Source: Botrytis cinerea B05.10 (lineage: Eukaryota; Ascomycota; Leotiomycetes; Helotiales; Sclerotiniaceae). Taken from it: 64,000 bases of DNA. Position 1 is the first letter of the stretch. Each line of letters starts with the position of its first letter. Of this stretch, positions 13,001-25,545 are shown in pieces. A model generated the notes under the pieces. That model was not told where the DNA came from, did not search any database, and was given only the letters and a program-made list of their open reading frames with translations. The translations under genes and the position numbers were made by a program. The DNA is taken from contig NC_037323.1 in assembly GCF_000143535.2 (NCBI RefSeq), positions 62,001-126,000 of the forward strand, given 5' to 3'.

Positions 13001-14140
13001 CTAACCTGAATGATCAAGGACAAATCGCCGTTCAACTTCCTTTGTAGAATCCTCATCTCCGTCAAATATTAACCTGACTCTATTGCCATCATCAAGCATT
13101 GCTTTGACTTCCGCTCGGTAAAATGTAGTAGTCTCGGGATAAAGAGCGAGGACACGCTTTCCAACTTCGTAGGGTCCAAGGATGGCGTCATCTGGTGGAA
13201 TTGGGCACATAGAAGATGCGGAGGTAAGAATTGAGGATTTATTCCCTTCATCAGGAGCCACATCTTCAACTCTGTATCTGCGACTCTTGCCGTCACCAAT
13301 AACTTTTGCGACCTTTCCTTGAATCCAATCCATTTCAGTAAAGGGAGAACCAGGTCTCGGTTTAAATGCCACTTCTTGTCCCTTGGAGAATTCGATTTTC
13401 TTTGTGCCACTAGTACCAGAAGTTGTGGATGTATTACTAGTATTGGCACCAGCAGCGATACCAGTATTGGTACTAGTACTAGACTCTTCATTCTCAGATT
13501 TTCTAGGAGTGTCTTTTCCCTTCGGAGGTAAACTGCTGGTTCTGCCATTTCCCATCTTTCGAACATGTTTGTTTTCTGCTGGAGAAGGAACAGGCGAGTC
13601 GGTAGATCCTACATCATCGGTAACGCTAGATCTTCCATGAGATTCGCGGGAATTGGAACCTCGCTCTGCTTCGTTGCCTTTGATCAAGGCTAGAAGGATC
13701 GACAATTTTTCAATGGTTTGTCGTAGGGCTACTGCTGTGGACTCGGAGACTTTCACGCCTTCTCGAATTTGTATGTCGAGCTCTTCTATTGCGGCCATGG
13801 TAGGTGCTTAAATTTCATCAACACCAAGCATCGTTGCGGATTAGAATCCATACTCACGTAAACCAATCTTGATTTGTTCAGCTATGGCGGTCTCTTTAGA
13901 GATGATGGCTTCCGGGATATTGGCTTCAAAGATTTTCTCTTCTGCTTTGATTTTGGCCAGAGCTTGAGTGATCTCGGTCCATAAGGCTATTTCTTCGCCC
14001 CTCTCATGTGTTCCTGAGCGAACTCCACCACGCGCTTGACGTCGACCAGCAGTTGAGGCAGACATTATCTTCTCGTGGTACCCGTCTGTCAACTTGAGTT
14101 CATCGATCAGGGTCCGACTTTTTCTATCTTGCTTCGACAT
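13001..14140 (-). CDS. sgf29: SAGA complex subunit Sgf29 (tandem Tudor)
   Basis: Two exons: 14140-13858 and 13806-13001, giving 362 residues with a 51-base intron. Sgf29 is a chromatin reader in the SAGA histone acetyltransferase complex that binds H3 trimethylated at lysine 4. The N-terminal 130 residues are helical and charged. A Ser/Thr-rich linker (about 140-228) follows. The C-terminal double Tudor domain (about 232-358) is clear from GQEVAFKPRPG, RRYRVEDVAPDE, EVGKRVLALYPETTTFYRAEV and the closing RRFVLDHSG, which include the aromatic pocket residues. Splicing joins exon 1 in phase to codons just before an internal Met; that Met is not the real start. The length is normal for filamentous-fungal Sgf29. 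Confidence 0.93.
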
Positions 14141-15130
14141 ATTTTAGCAAGAGAATCCCAGAGTGAATAACAATGAACCAAGAAAATAATGATCAGGAGT
14201 AAATAAATATCAACATGTCATCCCGACTTTGTACATTTTCGTAAGAAGAAAATCGAAGCCAGACATCCAGGATCGTGGTGACTTACTTGGGTTGTGGGTA
14301 TTCTGACCCGCACCTACTTCAAATGAGGAATAAGTCGAGCGTCTGATCGTGTAATGGAAGCTACAAATCCAAATTGAAGTGAAAGTTAAATATGGCAATT
14401 GAAAACGCATCAACAAGGGGCGGAAAGAGGGGGTGAGTGGTGTGATGAAGTCATGTAGAGGGCCGGTATGGCAGAAGAGGTAGAAATGGGAATGGGCGTT
14501 GAATGTCGTGAATGTGAATGGTACTAGGTAGGTAGCACGAGGCTTTAAGTTCGGAGTAGGAGAAGATAGGACCCTAGTAAACGAATGCTGAACGGGGTGA
14601 AGATTGGGTCAATTCTCTATTTCGATTGGTCGGGATGGCTTGAAAGATTAACAACAATAGCAGACGCTAACACCTCACGTAAACATATATATATCAACAT
14701 AAACATAAACATAAATATACATATAAATACAGAGATCATAGATGTCGACTCAGGTACGCACGTAGGGTCATGTAGGGTCGGTATGTACGCATGTATGTAT
14801 CTGTGTATCTATGGAGCAGAGGACAGTCGGTAGGGCATTCTGATTAGTGGTGCCTGCCTGGGAATGCGCGAGATCAGCATTTCCCTCAGCCTTGTCAATG
14901 AACCTGCGATCATTGGTCGGTGGAGTTAGCGCGGGGTTGGCTGAAGGTGGGTGACGTGCAAGCTATGCTGAACAGAACTCCGTACTCGAGTGCTCACTCG
15001 TATTCTGAAATACTTCTACTCAGTATTTCACCAGTATCGCTGTCAACTGCGACGACCAAGTAACGAAGAGCTGTCTGGGCAGAGATCTCACACAACGATT
15101 CAAACATTAACCACTCTCCCCACAGCCAAA
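14141..15130. other. Divergent promoter region of sgf29 and the phosphomannose isomerase gene
   Basis: About 990 bases between two divergent start codons. It contains an ATAAAC-type repeat near 14696-14718 and GTAGGT/GTATGT-rich patches to its right. No gene is supported. Confidence 0.6.
14696..14718. repeat. (ATAAAC)n short repeat
   Basis: About three to four tandem six-base units followed by a degenerate ATATAAAT continuation. Confidence 0.75.
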
Positions 15131-16544
15131 ATGCAAGTTCCATTAATTAGGCTTCAATGCGGAGTCAATAGCTACGATTGGGGTAAGGTAGGAAGTGATT
15201 CAGCGGCTGCAAAATTTGCTGCTGCTACACCTGCCGATGATTTTTCGATTCAAGAAGAGAAGCCATATGCTGAAGTGAGTAACTCTCCATGTTCATGTAC
15301 TTGATTTATCAACTTATCCCCCATAGTTGTGGATGGGCACACATCCTTCAAATCCTTCCAAGGACCTTACCACAAAACGAACACTCCTCGATCTGGTTCA
15401 AGACAATCAAGCACTCCTGTCTAAAGATGTCAGTGATAAATTCGGCGAGAAATTGCCTTTTCTATTCAAAGTCCTTTCGATAGGAAAGGCACTCAGCATT
15501 CAAGCGCATCCAAATAAGAAACTCGCGGAACAGTTACATCAGAAGGACAGCAAAAATTACCCCGACGATAATCACAAACCTGAAATGACAATTGCTATTA
15601 CACCGTTTGACGGGCTCTGCGGATTTAGACCTCTTGCAGAAATCTCCCATTTCCTTTCAACGATTCCATCATTACGGAAATTAGTTGGGGAGTCCGAAGT
15701 GGAAGAATTCCAGTCCGCTATCAAGGGACAAGAAACATCGGAAGCATCAGAGGACGAGAAAAAGAACAAGAAAGCGCTGCAAAAAGTTTTCACTGCGTTG
15801 ATGAATGCGGAGAAAGAAGATGTTGAGAACGCTAGTAAGGAATTAGTTGCTTCCGCGGAAGAAGAAGGAGACAATTTCGCTGGAGGAGGGGGTCCATCAA
15901 ATGAAGGGAAGGAACTGGCAGATCTTGTCATCAGATTGAATAAACAATTTCCAGGGGATGTTGGACTATTCGTACAGTTCTTCCTGAACTACGTCAAACT
16001 CGAAGTCGGAGAAGCAATGTTCTTGAAGGCAGATGATATCCACGCATACTTGAGTGGCGATATTATTGAATGTATGGCTGCATCCGATAACGTAGTCCGA
16101 GCTGGTTTCACACCAAAATTCAAGGACGTCGATACTTTGACTTCAATGTTGACTTACTCATATGCGCCTATCTCCGAACAAAAGATGGAACCAGTGGATT
16201 ATCCATATGCCACTCTCAATGCGACTGCATATTCTTCTGGATCGTCAGCGACACTCTATGATCCACCTATTGCAGAGTTCAGCGTGGTGAAGACTGATCT
16301 TAATAAGAAGGGGGCAAAAGCAACATTCGAACAAATTGCCGGCCCTAGCATATTCATTTGTACGACTGGAAATGGTAAGATTAGCGTCGGACCTAAGGTC
16401 GAGGAAGTTAAACCTGGGTATGTCTACTTTGTTGGAGCTACAGCAGAGGTAGTTCTTGAGGCCGAGGATGAAGAATTTACCACATTCAAGGCATTTTGTG
16501 AATTGCAAGGCAAAGAAGATGCGGATGGAAAGGAGAAGCTCTAA
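15131..16544 (+). CDS. pmi40: Mannose-6-phosphate isomerase, type I
   Basis: Two exons: 15131-15274 and 15327-16544, giving 453 residues with a 52-base intron. The cytosolic zinc enzyme interconverts fructose 6-phosphate and mannose 6-phosphate, feeding GDP-mannose for glycosylation and cell-wall mannan. The N-terminus [17 protein letters not shown] is diagnostic. Candidate zinc ligands are visible: Q107 and H109 in IQAHPNK, E134 in KPEM, and H287 in [16 protein letters not shown]. The catalytic-arginine region [12 protein letters not shown] follows. An acidic, lysine-rich loop (about 190-240) lengthens the protein slightly over yeast Pmi40. The start is in a good context after a pyrimidine-rich leader. 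The intron falls right after PYAE and the next exon begins LWMGTHP, the conserved PMI continuation. Confidence 0.95.
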
Positions 16545-17179
16545 AGCATAATCGAGAGGACGGATATATCCAAGTAACGACTTCATGAATGAATAAAGTT
16601 TTTCTCCTTGCATATTTGGAAGTCTTTTTGCGATATATCGACATCGTAAAGCCATTCTCCTTCAGGAAATTTGATCCGACCGATAGCACGGCTTTTGAGT
16701 GATTTCCTCGGGGTCTCATAAACTTCTAACTCAACATCTCTAATCTTCATCGCAATCTCAAAAGTATGACTTTATCTCTCCCTTTTATCTATACCTACAA
16801 TCCTTATCCCACTCTTCAAGTTCATGCTGTTTATCAAGACTCATAATCATAAGCTTTGATCATCTTTTACGACCGGGGCTTACAAGCTTAACTTCATTCT
16901 TTCATCCTCCTATCGTTCACTATCGCTAATTCAATACTTCCCTCAAACTGACCAATCAAGGGATTACCCAAATGAATTCCCCAGACCTTCTTATCGGGAG
17001 GCTGACAGGGCCACAATCAGTCAACTTGTAATGCTGGCAGGTGCATAAGAACTCGGCGATGCCGTCTAGAATTACATCTAGAGTTTGTATAATAGACATC
17101 TGTTCACCAAAGCATCGAATTTATCTCTTTTTGGAAAGAATTGCTCTTGTGGTTTACATCTATGCGTCTTTGAAGAGCA
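16545..17179. other. Intergenic between PMI and permease genes
   Basis: 635 bases containing the PMI 3' region and the permease promoter. Only short frames are present; nothing else is supported. Confidence 0.55.
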
Positions 17180-19107
17180 ATGGAAGTTGATCCAGAACTT
17201 TCGATTGGGAGACAGGCTTCCAGAGTCTCCCGGGTAGACCAACATGACGAACAGGAATTGGCAGAGTTTGGATACAAACAGGAATTGAGGAGAGACTGGG
17301 GTCTTATGCACAATTTTGGAATTTCTTTCAGTATCATTGTAAGTCATATTTGTCTTGACATGCGTCTTATACCTCTGATCTAGTAAAATGCGAAACCTGA
17401 CACGGCTTTACAAATTCAATATCAAACATTGTTGTGTGAAGCATCACAAATGCTACAAACGACCTTGTCATCCTATAGGGAATATTGCTAATATCCCTTT
17501 AGTCCGTCATCACAGGGATAACGACACTATTTTCTTATGGCTTGATCACTGGTGGACCCGGAGGTATGCGTTCCTTATATTCTTACTCTCTTTGGCAGAT
17601 TCTTTGTCTAACACAATTAGTTATGTCTGTTGGGTGGATAATTGTATCCGTATTTACTTTCATGATTGCCTTGAGCATGGCAGAAATTGTCTCTGCTATA
17701 CCTACAGCTGGTGGACCATATTATTGGGCCGCCCTTCTTGCGCCGAGGAATCATTCGGCTTTTGCGAGTTGGATTACTGGTTGGTTCAACTTCCTCGGTC
17801 AAGTTGCCGTCACTACAGGAATTAGTTTCGGCCTCGCAGGTCTCATCTCAACAACTGCAACCATTAAATCATCATATGTTCCAAGCGCCCCAAGAACAAT
17901 TGGTATCTATGCAGCTGTCCTCATTTCCCATGGTATCGTCAATACTTTTGGTGTTCACGTGTTGAGATATCTAAACAACACATCTATCGCACTCCACTCA
18001 TTGGGCGTAACTGCAATAGCTATTGCTGTTCTGGCAAAAGCCCCTACACATCAAAGCGCGAAGTTCGTTTTCGCAAAGTTCTACGACGGAACAGGTGTAG
18101 ATCCAAGTCCTGGATGGAGTGTTAGAGCATCGCCAGCATATGTGGCTTGTTGTGGTGTTCTCATGGCTCAATACACGCTCACCGGTTTTGATGCATCAGC
18201 TCACTTGTCTGAAGAAACCCGAAATGCGTCTTGGAGTGCACCCATCGGTGTTATTTCTTCTGTTGGGTTCTCTGCCCTTTTCGGGTTCTTCGTTATATTG
18301 AGCTTCTTGTTCAGTATTCAAGACTTTGATAACACAATCGCAAGTGATTATGGTCAACCGGTTATTCAAATCTTTGTTGATATATTTGGAACAGATGGAG
18401 CGGTTGTGTTGATGTGTCTGATTATGATTTGTGTCTGGCATTGTGGGCTATTTTCGATGACTTCGAACTCAAGAATGATGTTTGCGTTTGCTAGAGACGG
18501 TGGAATTGTAAGTTTTCCTTTTCGTTTCTTATTTAACTTCCAGTCAACGCTAACAACAAATTAGCCGGAATTTTTTCACAGAGTCGATGATCGTTTTCAA
18601 TCTCCTATTCGAACAGTTTGGCTTGCAGCAACTCTTGCTTTCTGTCTAGCACTCCCATCTCTTGGCTCCAGTGTAGCTTTTGCTGCCGCGACTAGTATAG
18701 CAACCATTGGTCTGTATATATCATACGGTACCCCTATTCTCATCGGTCTCATCTATTCAAAGGAGTTCAATGCTAGGAAGGGTCCATTCAACCTAGGAAT
18801 CTTCTCAAAACCAGTCGCTTTCATATCTGTGACCTGGATAGGATTTATTACAGTGATATTTTGTCTCCCTACTACCAATCCGGTAACTAGTCAAACTGTA
18901 AACTACACCGTGGTAGCTGTGGGGATCATTGCCATTGGGGCCTGCGGAGCGTGGGTTTTTTGGGCTAGGAAATGGTTCGTGGGACCCATGGTCGAGATTG
19001 AGGCTGCTGCACGCTTGGGTATAAATCCCGAGGAACCTGGTGCTTTGGAGAGAGCGGAAATCGATGGTAAGATTGATTTGCATAGCGGCGTGAAGAGCTC
19101 AGATTAG
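17180..19107 (+). CDS. APC-family permease (amino acid/choline/GABA type)
   Basis: Four exons: 17180-17338, 17503-17563, 17621-18507 and 18565-19107, giving 549 residues and about 12 membrane helices. The cytosolic N-terminus ends LAEFGYKQELRRDWGLMHNFGISFSII, the standard opening of fungal ACT-subfamily carriers. This is followed by SYGLITGGPGVMSVGW, where both flanking introns fall, then MAEIVSAIPTAGGPYYW, the substrate-path motif of helix 3. Later marks are LTGFDASAHLSEETRNAS, SNSRMMFAFARDGG and GPFNLG.FSKPVAF. The substrate is probably choline, GABA or another small amino compound; sequence alone does not decide. All junctions keep phase. Exon 2 is only 61 bases. It sits alone among unrelated genes. 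Confidence 0.9.
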
Positions 19108-19869
19108 AAGCTTGAATGGGGGCGAATGAAAATTCGCGGCCACAAGAACGATAGATGGATCTCGATAGGACGAATAGCACGGGGTGCAAAACTTAGTAAT
19201 ATATGGATGGATATTTATGAGTAAAACTCATTTCAACAAGCTGCAATGGAGCCTCGAGTAGATGCCAGACGTAAGCCAAAGAAGATGCAACTAGACAGAA
19301 AACTCGGGTGTAATATACTGCATGTACGATGTGCGGTACATCCGAATTCCTGCAGTAATGACACAGGTATCTCGGAAATGTTTCGGAAAATAGTCGTTTC
19401 AATCCGGATCAATAAGGAGGGATGGTGAGAAGACGGACAGATGAAGCCTATATGTCTTTGCAGACTGATCTCATCATACCTTAGATCCGAGATCAAAACA
19501 AATCAGAGGTGTAAATAGATAATATGTCTGATTCTTATTTAACATTTGATGTTCAAATTGGTAATCATTTATCAATTCCCAGCCAAATTATGCTTCTTGC
19601 TCACTCAGCCTTCAGTCAGCCTTCTAGAAATTAGTATAATCGATAGCCCGTGCCCCATAATTTTGTCAATGATTATAGGACCCGACCTCGGGGTATCGGA
19701 ACTTTTTATAACTTATCACTCACTTCGTCCATTAATCACACAATTAATCACTATTCAGACTTCATTATACACCAAGAATCATATTTACCGCATTAATAAT
19801 ACCCTGATTTTATAACTCCTCTACTCTTGACGAGAATACCTGTCTTTCAAATTAGATTTCACATCCAAA
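19108..19869. other. Intergenic between permease and GTP cyclohydrolase II genes
   Basis: 762 bases. The last 150 bases are AT- and pyrimidine-rich like a fungal core promoter and leader. No gene is supported. Confidence 0.55.
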
Positions 19870-21138
19870 ATGCCGGACCTCAACGCGACATCATCTACTC
19901 GTCCTCAAGAATGGAGCAATACCCCTCATGAATCGTCAGATGAAGTCCCCTCGCTCCCACCCTTCTATTCACCTCGCCCAATACCAGTCTCGCGCGCAAT
20001 CTCTGAACTTGATTTGAATCAACTCGACGTATCTAGTCTCTCACTCACTCATCCTGATCGCTCTCAACTAGATCATCCTGATGACACATTCTCGCAGCGT
20101 TCCGATCACAATGAATCGTTACCCGATCTCGTCTCCCCAGCCTTCACACCCCCTTCCACACCCGGCACATCCACACCTTCATCTCTTGCACATCGTCCTG
20201 CGAGATCAGTGCCTGTAGACTCGAGTACACCAGCTGGAGGATGTGGTTCGAAGAGGCCAAAACTATTAGAGAAACTACCAGAAGTTAATTGTGTAGTTCG
20301 CGCACGAATTCCTACAACTACTGGAACAGAAATGTTTCTACATCTATATCAAAACGACGAGGATAATAAAGAGCATTTAGCCATAGTGTTCGGAAACAAA
20401 ATACGAAGTCAAAGTTTGGATGCTGTGCGAGAAGGAGAAACGGAAATGGATAGGCTGATACGTGGAGCATACACGGGAAGATTATTTCCAGGTCGCACTA
20501 CAAGTAGCATGCCTCCTTCGGCGACGGATCGAGAAAAGCAAGAACAGAAGGCCGAGGCACCACTGGTTAGAATTCATTCGGAATGTTATACGGGAGAGAC
20601 TGTGTGGTCTGCAAGATGCGATTGCGGTGAGCAATTGGATGAAGCTGCAAGATTAATGTCTTTACCAGATGCGTCAGGGCGAGCCGCGGGTGGGATTATA
20701 ATCTATTTGCGACAAGAGGGAAGAGGTATTGGCTTGGGAGAGAAACTGAAGGCGTACAATTTACAGGACTTGGGATCTGATACTGTGGAAGCAAATTTAC
20801 TTTTGAGACATCCGGCAGATGCTAGAAGTTATGGATTGGCAACTGCTATGTTGAAAGATTTAGGAGTTGAGGAAATCAAACTTTTGACGAACAATCCGGA
20901 TAAGATACGAGCAGTGGAAGGGCCAAATAGAGAAGTGGTGGTAAAGGAGAGAGTCGCCATGGTTCCTTTGGCTTGGAGTGGAAAGACCGGTGGAATTCGC
21001 AGTCAAGAGGTAGGTGGGTATCTAAAAACTAAGGTATGTGAAACTCCGAAGCGTATGTGCAATGGGATTTGGTCTAACATGCGTACTTTGTAGATTGAGA
21101 AGATGGGACACATGCTTCAAATGAACGAAGCATCATGA
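19870..21138 (+). CDS. RIB1: GTP cyclohydrolase II (riboflavin biosynthesis)
   Basis: Two exons: 19870-21033 and 21094-21138, giving 402 residues. It opens the imidazole ring of GTP, the first committed step of riboflavin synthesis in fungi. The N-terminal 130 residues are a Ser/Pro/Thr-rich, probably disordered extension. The catalytic domain begins near [11 protein letters not shown]. Zinc-binding cysteines are C239, C250 and C252 in [25 protein letters not shown] context, followed by the active-site segment [11 protein letters not shown] and [14 protein letters not shown], then LLTNNPDK. The second exon supplies only 14 residues plus the stop (IEKMGHML...). Without that splice the protein would run 19 residues into the intron. 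Monofunctional: no DHBP synthase domain is attached. Confidence 0.94.
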
Positions 21139-22046
21139 TAAATGAATCTTGAAACATCAATACCATCTTCCAAGGAAATTTGGAAACCATAGATCTTGAG
21201 CAGCACGAGATTCTGATTTGCAATGGGCTTTGGGCTACGCATTGAGCCGATATCACGGCGGTGGAAATTGGCGTTTATTAGTAATCATCTTGGGATACAT
21301 CATACATGGAACGCATCATGCACTGAAAAGTTTGAATCATTTTATTTTTGTCACAACTTATGTATTTACCTCTTCCAACGACTGGATATGAAGACATTGG
21401 ATCAAATATAGAAAGGATTTTAACTTCACCGATTCCAATTAATATACTGCTATGTTGTGGATGACACTTTATGCTGACTTCAAGCGAAAAACCCCTTTTG
21501 CATTGGTTCCCCATTTCCATTTTTCATTTGATTCCGGTCAATTTATTCTACACAATGATTACTAGCAATGGCTATTCGGTACAGAAATCTCTCCGAGGCA
21601 AAGTTGGTCACCGAAACACCCTCGAGAAACTTCCATCAACTAGTGATAGTGGAGAAAACCCACAGGCTAGTTCCAAATGCCATCACCAAATGCCGGAGAA
21701 TTAACAAATTCCGCTCCAACTTTCATGTGGCCCTTTCACCGGCATTTTACAAGCATTTCCTATCAGTGCCCTCGCATTACCTTTCTTGATTGGTTAATTA
21801 CTTTCACAACGTCTAAATGGAATTGAGGAAATGCTCCATACAATTAGAAATTCGGATCTGATTTGAAATATACATGATTCGAAATGTACACGACTTTGTA
21901 TCCACTTGAGCTCCGGCGCTATTGTTTGAAAGCGATGCTGGGAAATGATATAAGAGAGTCTCCCCAAAGGATTTGATAATTATTTTCGTTCACACTACAT
22001 TTTTTCATACCTCATCAATACCCTCAGCATATAAAATATTAGCAAG
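21139..22046. other. Intergenic, promoter of the flavin oxidoreductase gene
   Basis: 908 bases with no supported gene. A TATA-like TATAAG at 21949-21954 lies 98 bases before the next ATG, a suitable distance for a core promoter with a short leader. Confidence 0.5.
21949..21954 (+). promoter_or_regulatory. TATA-like element upstream of the oxidoreductase gene
   Basis: TATAAG, 98 bases upstream of the ATG at 22047. Tentative; assigned only from motif and spacing. Confidence 0.35.
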
Positions 22047-23452
22047 ATGTCTATCAGATACGAATCATCCAGCTCTGACGCTTCTCCTCTCGGAAAGCCT
22101 CTCAAATACGAATTTTCCGGCAAAGTTGCACGAAATAGATTTTTGAAGGGGGCCATGAGTGAACGTCAATCATCATGGGATCCAAAGGACTTCAAATCTA
22201 GGGGAATTCCATTCACAAGCCTTGTCAATGTCTACAAGAGATGGGGTGAGGGAGAATACGGACAGATCTTGACTGGAAACGTTATGATTGAATATGATCA
22301 TTTGGAATCTATGGGTAACTCAATCATTCCACTGGATGCTCCATTCGAAGGAGAACGATTCGAAAGATTCGCAGCAATGGCAAAGGCAGGAAAAGCTCAT
22401 GGAAGTTTAATGGTTGCACAAGTCAGCCATCCTGGACGCCAGGTCGAGAGCAGGATTCAACCAAATCCAATTTCTGCCAGTGATGTTCAGTTAACATGTT
22501 CGTTTAACTTACTTTTCCCACGTGTTATCCACGTATTAGTCGAATTCACACTAACAAGAATGATCACACAGCTAGCCCCATGGGATTGACCTTCAACAAG
22601 CCACGTCCAGCGACCCAAGAGGATATCAACAGTATAGTCGACAAGTTCGCCCACGCAGCAGAATATCTTGAGAAAGCTGGCTTTGATGGCATTCAACTCC
22701 ACGGTGCCCATGGTTACCTCCTCGCACAGTTCCTTTCCAAGACTACAAACAAGAGAACTGATAAATATGGCGGCTCGCTCGAGAACCGATTCCGGATCAT
22801 TCAAGAAGTTGCTGATGAGATCCATAAAAGAGTCAAGCCAGACTTCATTGTTGGTATCAAGATGAACAGTGTTGAGTTTCAACAAGACGGCTTCACACCT
22901 GAAGATGCTAAGGCTGCTTGTCAAGCACTCGAGGGTGCACGATTTGATTACGTTGAACTTTCCGGTGGAACATACGAGGAATCTGCTTTTGTTCACAAGC
23001 GCGAGTCAACCAAGAAGAGAGAGAATTTCTTCATTGAATTCGCAGAGGAGATCGTCAAGCCTTTGACTAAAACCAAGACATATGTCACCGGTGGATTTAA
23101 GACTGTTGGTGCTATGGTTTCCGCATTGGATACCGTTGATGGTGTCGGTCTAGGACGACCTGCAGCTCAAGAGTTTAGACTTCCAAAGGATATCTTGGAA
23201 GGAAGAGTTACTGCTGCTAAGAAGTTGGCTGTGGATGATACCAATTTCATGATCAGTAACGTTGCGGCCGGTACCCAGATGAGTCAAGTTGGAAAGGATC
23301 AGGAACCTATTGATTTGAGCATTGAAAAGAACGTGGAGATTTTCATGAAAGAGATGGCGGCTTGGGGTGCAAGAATGGCTGCCGACAAAGAGTGTAAGGA
23401 GACTGGGTTCATTGATTGGACTCAGGAAGCTCAACCATACGGAGTTTGCTGA
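22047..23452 (+). CDS. NADH:flavin oxidoreductase, old-yellow-enzyme family
   Basis: Two exons: 22047-22497 and 22572-23452, giving 443 residues. It is an FMN-dependent alpha/beta-barrel ene-reductase-like enzyme, probably cytosolic. Visible marks: GKVARNRFLKGAMSE at the start of the barrel (FMN phosphate region of this clade), VAQVSHPGRQ, the substrate-binding HGAHGYLLAQFLS (H194, H197), the near-invariant KYGGSLENR, and YVTGGFKT with a following GVGLGRPAA that binds FMN phosphate. These match the fungal NADH-oxidase-like branch rather than classical yeast OYE. The intron donor is the weak GTTCGT; the junction T|CT keeps phase and restores LTSSPMGL. The physiological substrate is unknown. 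A stress-inducible role is common for the family but not shown here. Confidence 0.9.
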
Positions 23453-24639
23453 GCGATTAACGATATTTGTATTACTAGGTAGATATGTAGGATAAACAAG
23501 AGTCATAAGACATAGATTAGATATATAAAAGATTTCTGATACAGTAACGATAGCCCCACCGGGAAATTTCTCGCTCTTTCTTTTCAGTGTCAGCCATTAG
23601 ATACCTGTACTGTTTTTTTCGAGTTCGTCGGCGTTATACTTGGTTCCTGTTCTTAGAACATACTTTCCCATTATTTATACATTATTTTGATCGATTGGTC
23701 TGTTTACACGGCATTTGTCAAATTACTTTACAGCTCCAAACTAGCCATTTTCTTGCCATCAAGTCCAACCAAGATATAAATAGGGATGTAGCCACGAAAT
23801 CCGATACCAGATTCCGAATTACTCATGATGTACCACATTTTTCTGTTTTTCGCAGACTATGTGAAACTTGCAAGAACGACAGACTGGTATTTTTAAGATG
23901 TTCCAATACCACATCACGGGTAAATTTGATGGAATTAAGACAAACAGTGTGCTAAAACAGTGTGCTCTAGAGAATATCAATTCGACTGGATTCAGACTTC
24001 AAACATGTGGTGTCCCCATTCTCTCTTCAACTGGCGAGATTCTTAGAGCTCATCTATGGTGTGCTGAGATACATATTGGCCAACTAAATTCTCGAAGTGA
24101 TCTTTATTCCTCGGAAATGGTTTCCTTTGAGCAACTATGTCAATGTTCAATACCATCTCAGCCTTATTCTTGACCGAAATGGTAAATTGTAATGTTCCGA
24201 CCAAATATGTAAAGTTTGTCCCCCACTCAATCCTGCACTGCCTTTGGTAGGTATGTCCCCTTGATCAAATTATTCGATCACTTGAAGGAAAATTCTTCTT
24301 TCTGTGCGATGGCCTCATGATTTACATCTCCGACCCATGATTTCACACATAATTTGAAACGTGTAATTCATTCCTTTGAGACATGCCCGTATAACAAATT
24401 TGAGATGGTTTGTAGTTTCTCACAGCGGGTCCTTCAATAAGGCTTCCCTACTCTAGTGAACCATGAATATACTAGGAGACAGTGCTTCCCACCGCAAATG
24501 TGGTTCCTTCACTTCTCCCCTTGTCGAACGTCTCCAAATTCTTTAGATGAATTTGTGCTTTTTGAACTTCCCTCTTAAATCGAATTCTCGTTGGTTCAGC
24601 CTTGCTTCAATTCGGGATATTGGAACTTAATCTCAGACT
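23453..24639. other. Intergenic, convergent 3' regions
   Basis: About 1.2 kb between convergent stop codons. Frames of up to 122 codons exist but lack protein-like composition or recognisable motifs. Nothing is supported. Confidence 0.5.
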
Positions 24640-25545
24640 TCAGGTGTCATCTCCGCTTTCTAGAATTTCCTTTGAAGACTGTTTCTCCGGAGCGATGGAA
24701 ACAAACGAGGATGAAGGTTGTTTCGAATTTCCTTCAAGCGCTTTTGAATATACGCATTTCTGATCTACCATCACTGGATCACCCCATTTCCTTATCGGGT
24801 CCACGTCGTAATGTTTACGCCATAAACTTAAACTCACAGCTGTGCCCAAGTGAAGACCCTCAGTTCCCATAAATTCATACGCGACATCGTCCTTTGTTTT
24901 TTCCGCATGCATCATTCCCATATCTTTACAATATCCCAATGGCATATGTGCTTTGAATTTTTCCTTTCCCACGTTCTTCATAACTGTTTGGACTTCCTCA
25001 TTTGGAAATTTGCTAAATTCCTTGATGAAATAATCACGAAGCTTATGAACCACCGATCCTTTGCTGAAACTCGTCATAATCAAGAAATGACGCCCAGATG
25101 GATCCTTGGATACGACCTGCTTCCCTTGATTTGATTCTTTTGGGTATGTATGCTCAACGAGGCCAGAGACTTTGGAACTTTCAGAAACAAAAAAATTCAT
25201 TGTTGGACCGACAGGAAATTCTGGCGGGGATTTTGCACAAAAGCCATTGATTGTATCTTTGTACATCTTTATGTAAAAATCCCGGTCAGGTAAGGGATCT
25301 ATGAGTTCGAATCGAGTATCCAGAAAACCTCCCCATGAATGAAGATATTTTTCCTTGAGTTGGTTGCGAAAATCTGTTGCTTCATTGCTCATATCAAGCG
25401 TTAAAACTAGTCGAGAGCTTTGTTTGTTGCGAGGACGTTTCTTAGGTCCGGTTGGACTGAAAGTTAGAAGAGAGGAAGGATCTCCATCTCGAATGATTCG
25501 AGGTGCTCGAGGAAGTAGATTCTGCAGTCTTGCTACTCTTGACAT
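24640..25545 (-). CDS. Unrecognised protein, possibly mitochondrial
   Basis: Single-exon frame of 301 residues. I do not recognise the family. The first 20 residues (MSRVARLQNLLPRAPRII) contain several Arg, hydrophobics and no acidic residue, which fits a mitochondrial presequence. A basic Pro/Lys segment follows, then a folded-looking region (about 50-230) with SWGGFLDTRFEL, DRDFYIKMYKDTINGFC, FPVGPTMNFFV and SGRHFLIMTSFSKG. The last 60 residues are more polar and Ser-rich. No membrane helix is visible. The amino-acid balance and length argue for a real gene. Its upstream region is shared with the divergent DUF3431-fusion gene. Confidence 0.65.
   Translation of the reverse strand: MSRVARLQNLLPRAPRIIRDGDPSSLLTFSPTGPKKRPRNKQSSRLVLTLDMSNEATDFRNQLKEKYLHSWGGFLDTRFELIDPLPDRDFYIKMYKDTINGFCAKSPPEFPVGPTMNFFVSESSKVSGLVEHTYPKESNQGKQVVSKDPSGRHFLIMTSFSKGSVVHKLRDYFIKEFSKFPNEEVQTVMKNVGKEKFKAHMPLGYCKDMGMMHAEKTKDDVAYEFMGTEGLHLGTAVSLSLWRKHYDVDPIRKWGDPVMVDQKCVYSKALEGNSKQPSSSFVSIAPEKQSSKEILESGDDT

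Noticed and set aside
13319..13640. Plus-strand frames opposite the Sgf29 linker
   Set aside because: Shadows of the Ser/Thr-rich linker on the opposite strand.
15572..15931. 119-codon minus frame inside the phosphomannose isomerase gene
   Set aside because: Antisense shadow of an acidic, lysine-rich coding stretch (it reads as Ser/Phe-rich).
23587..24173. Overlapping plus frames of 101-122 codons between convergent genes
   Set aside because: Non-ATG starts or irregular composition; they lie in a 3' convergent region.
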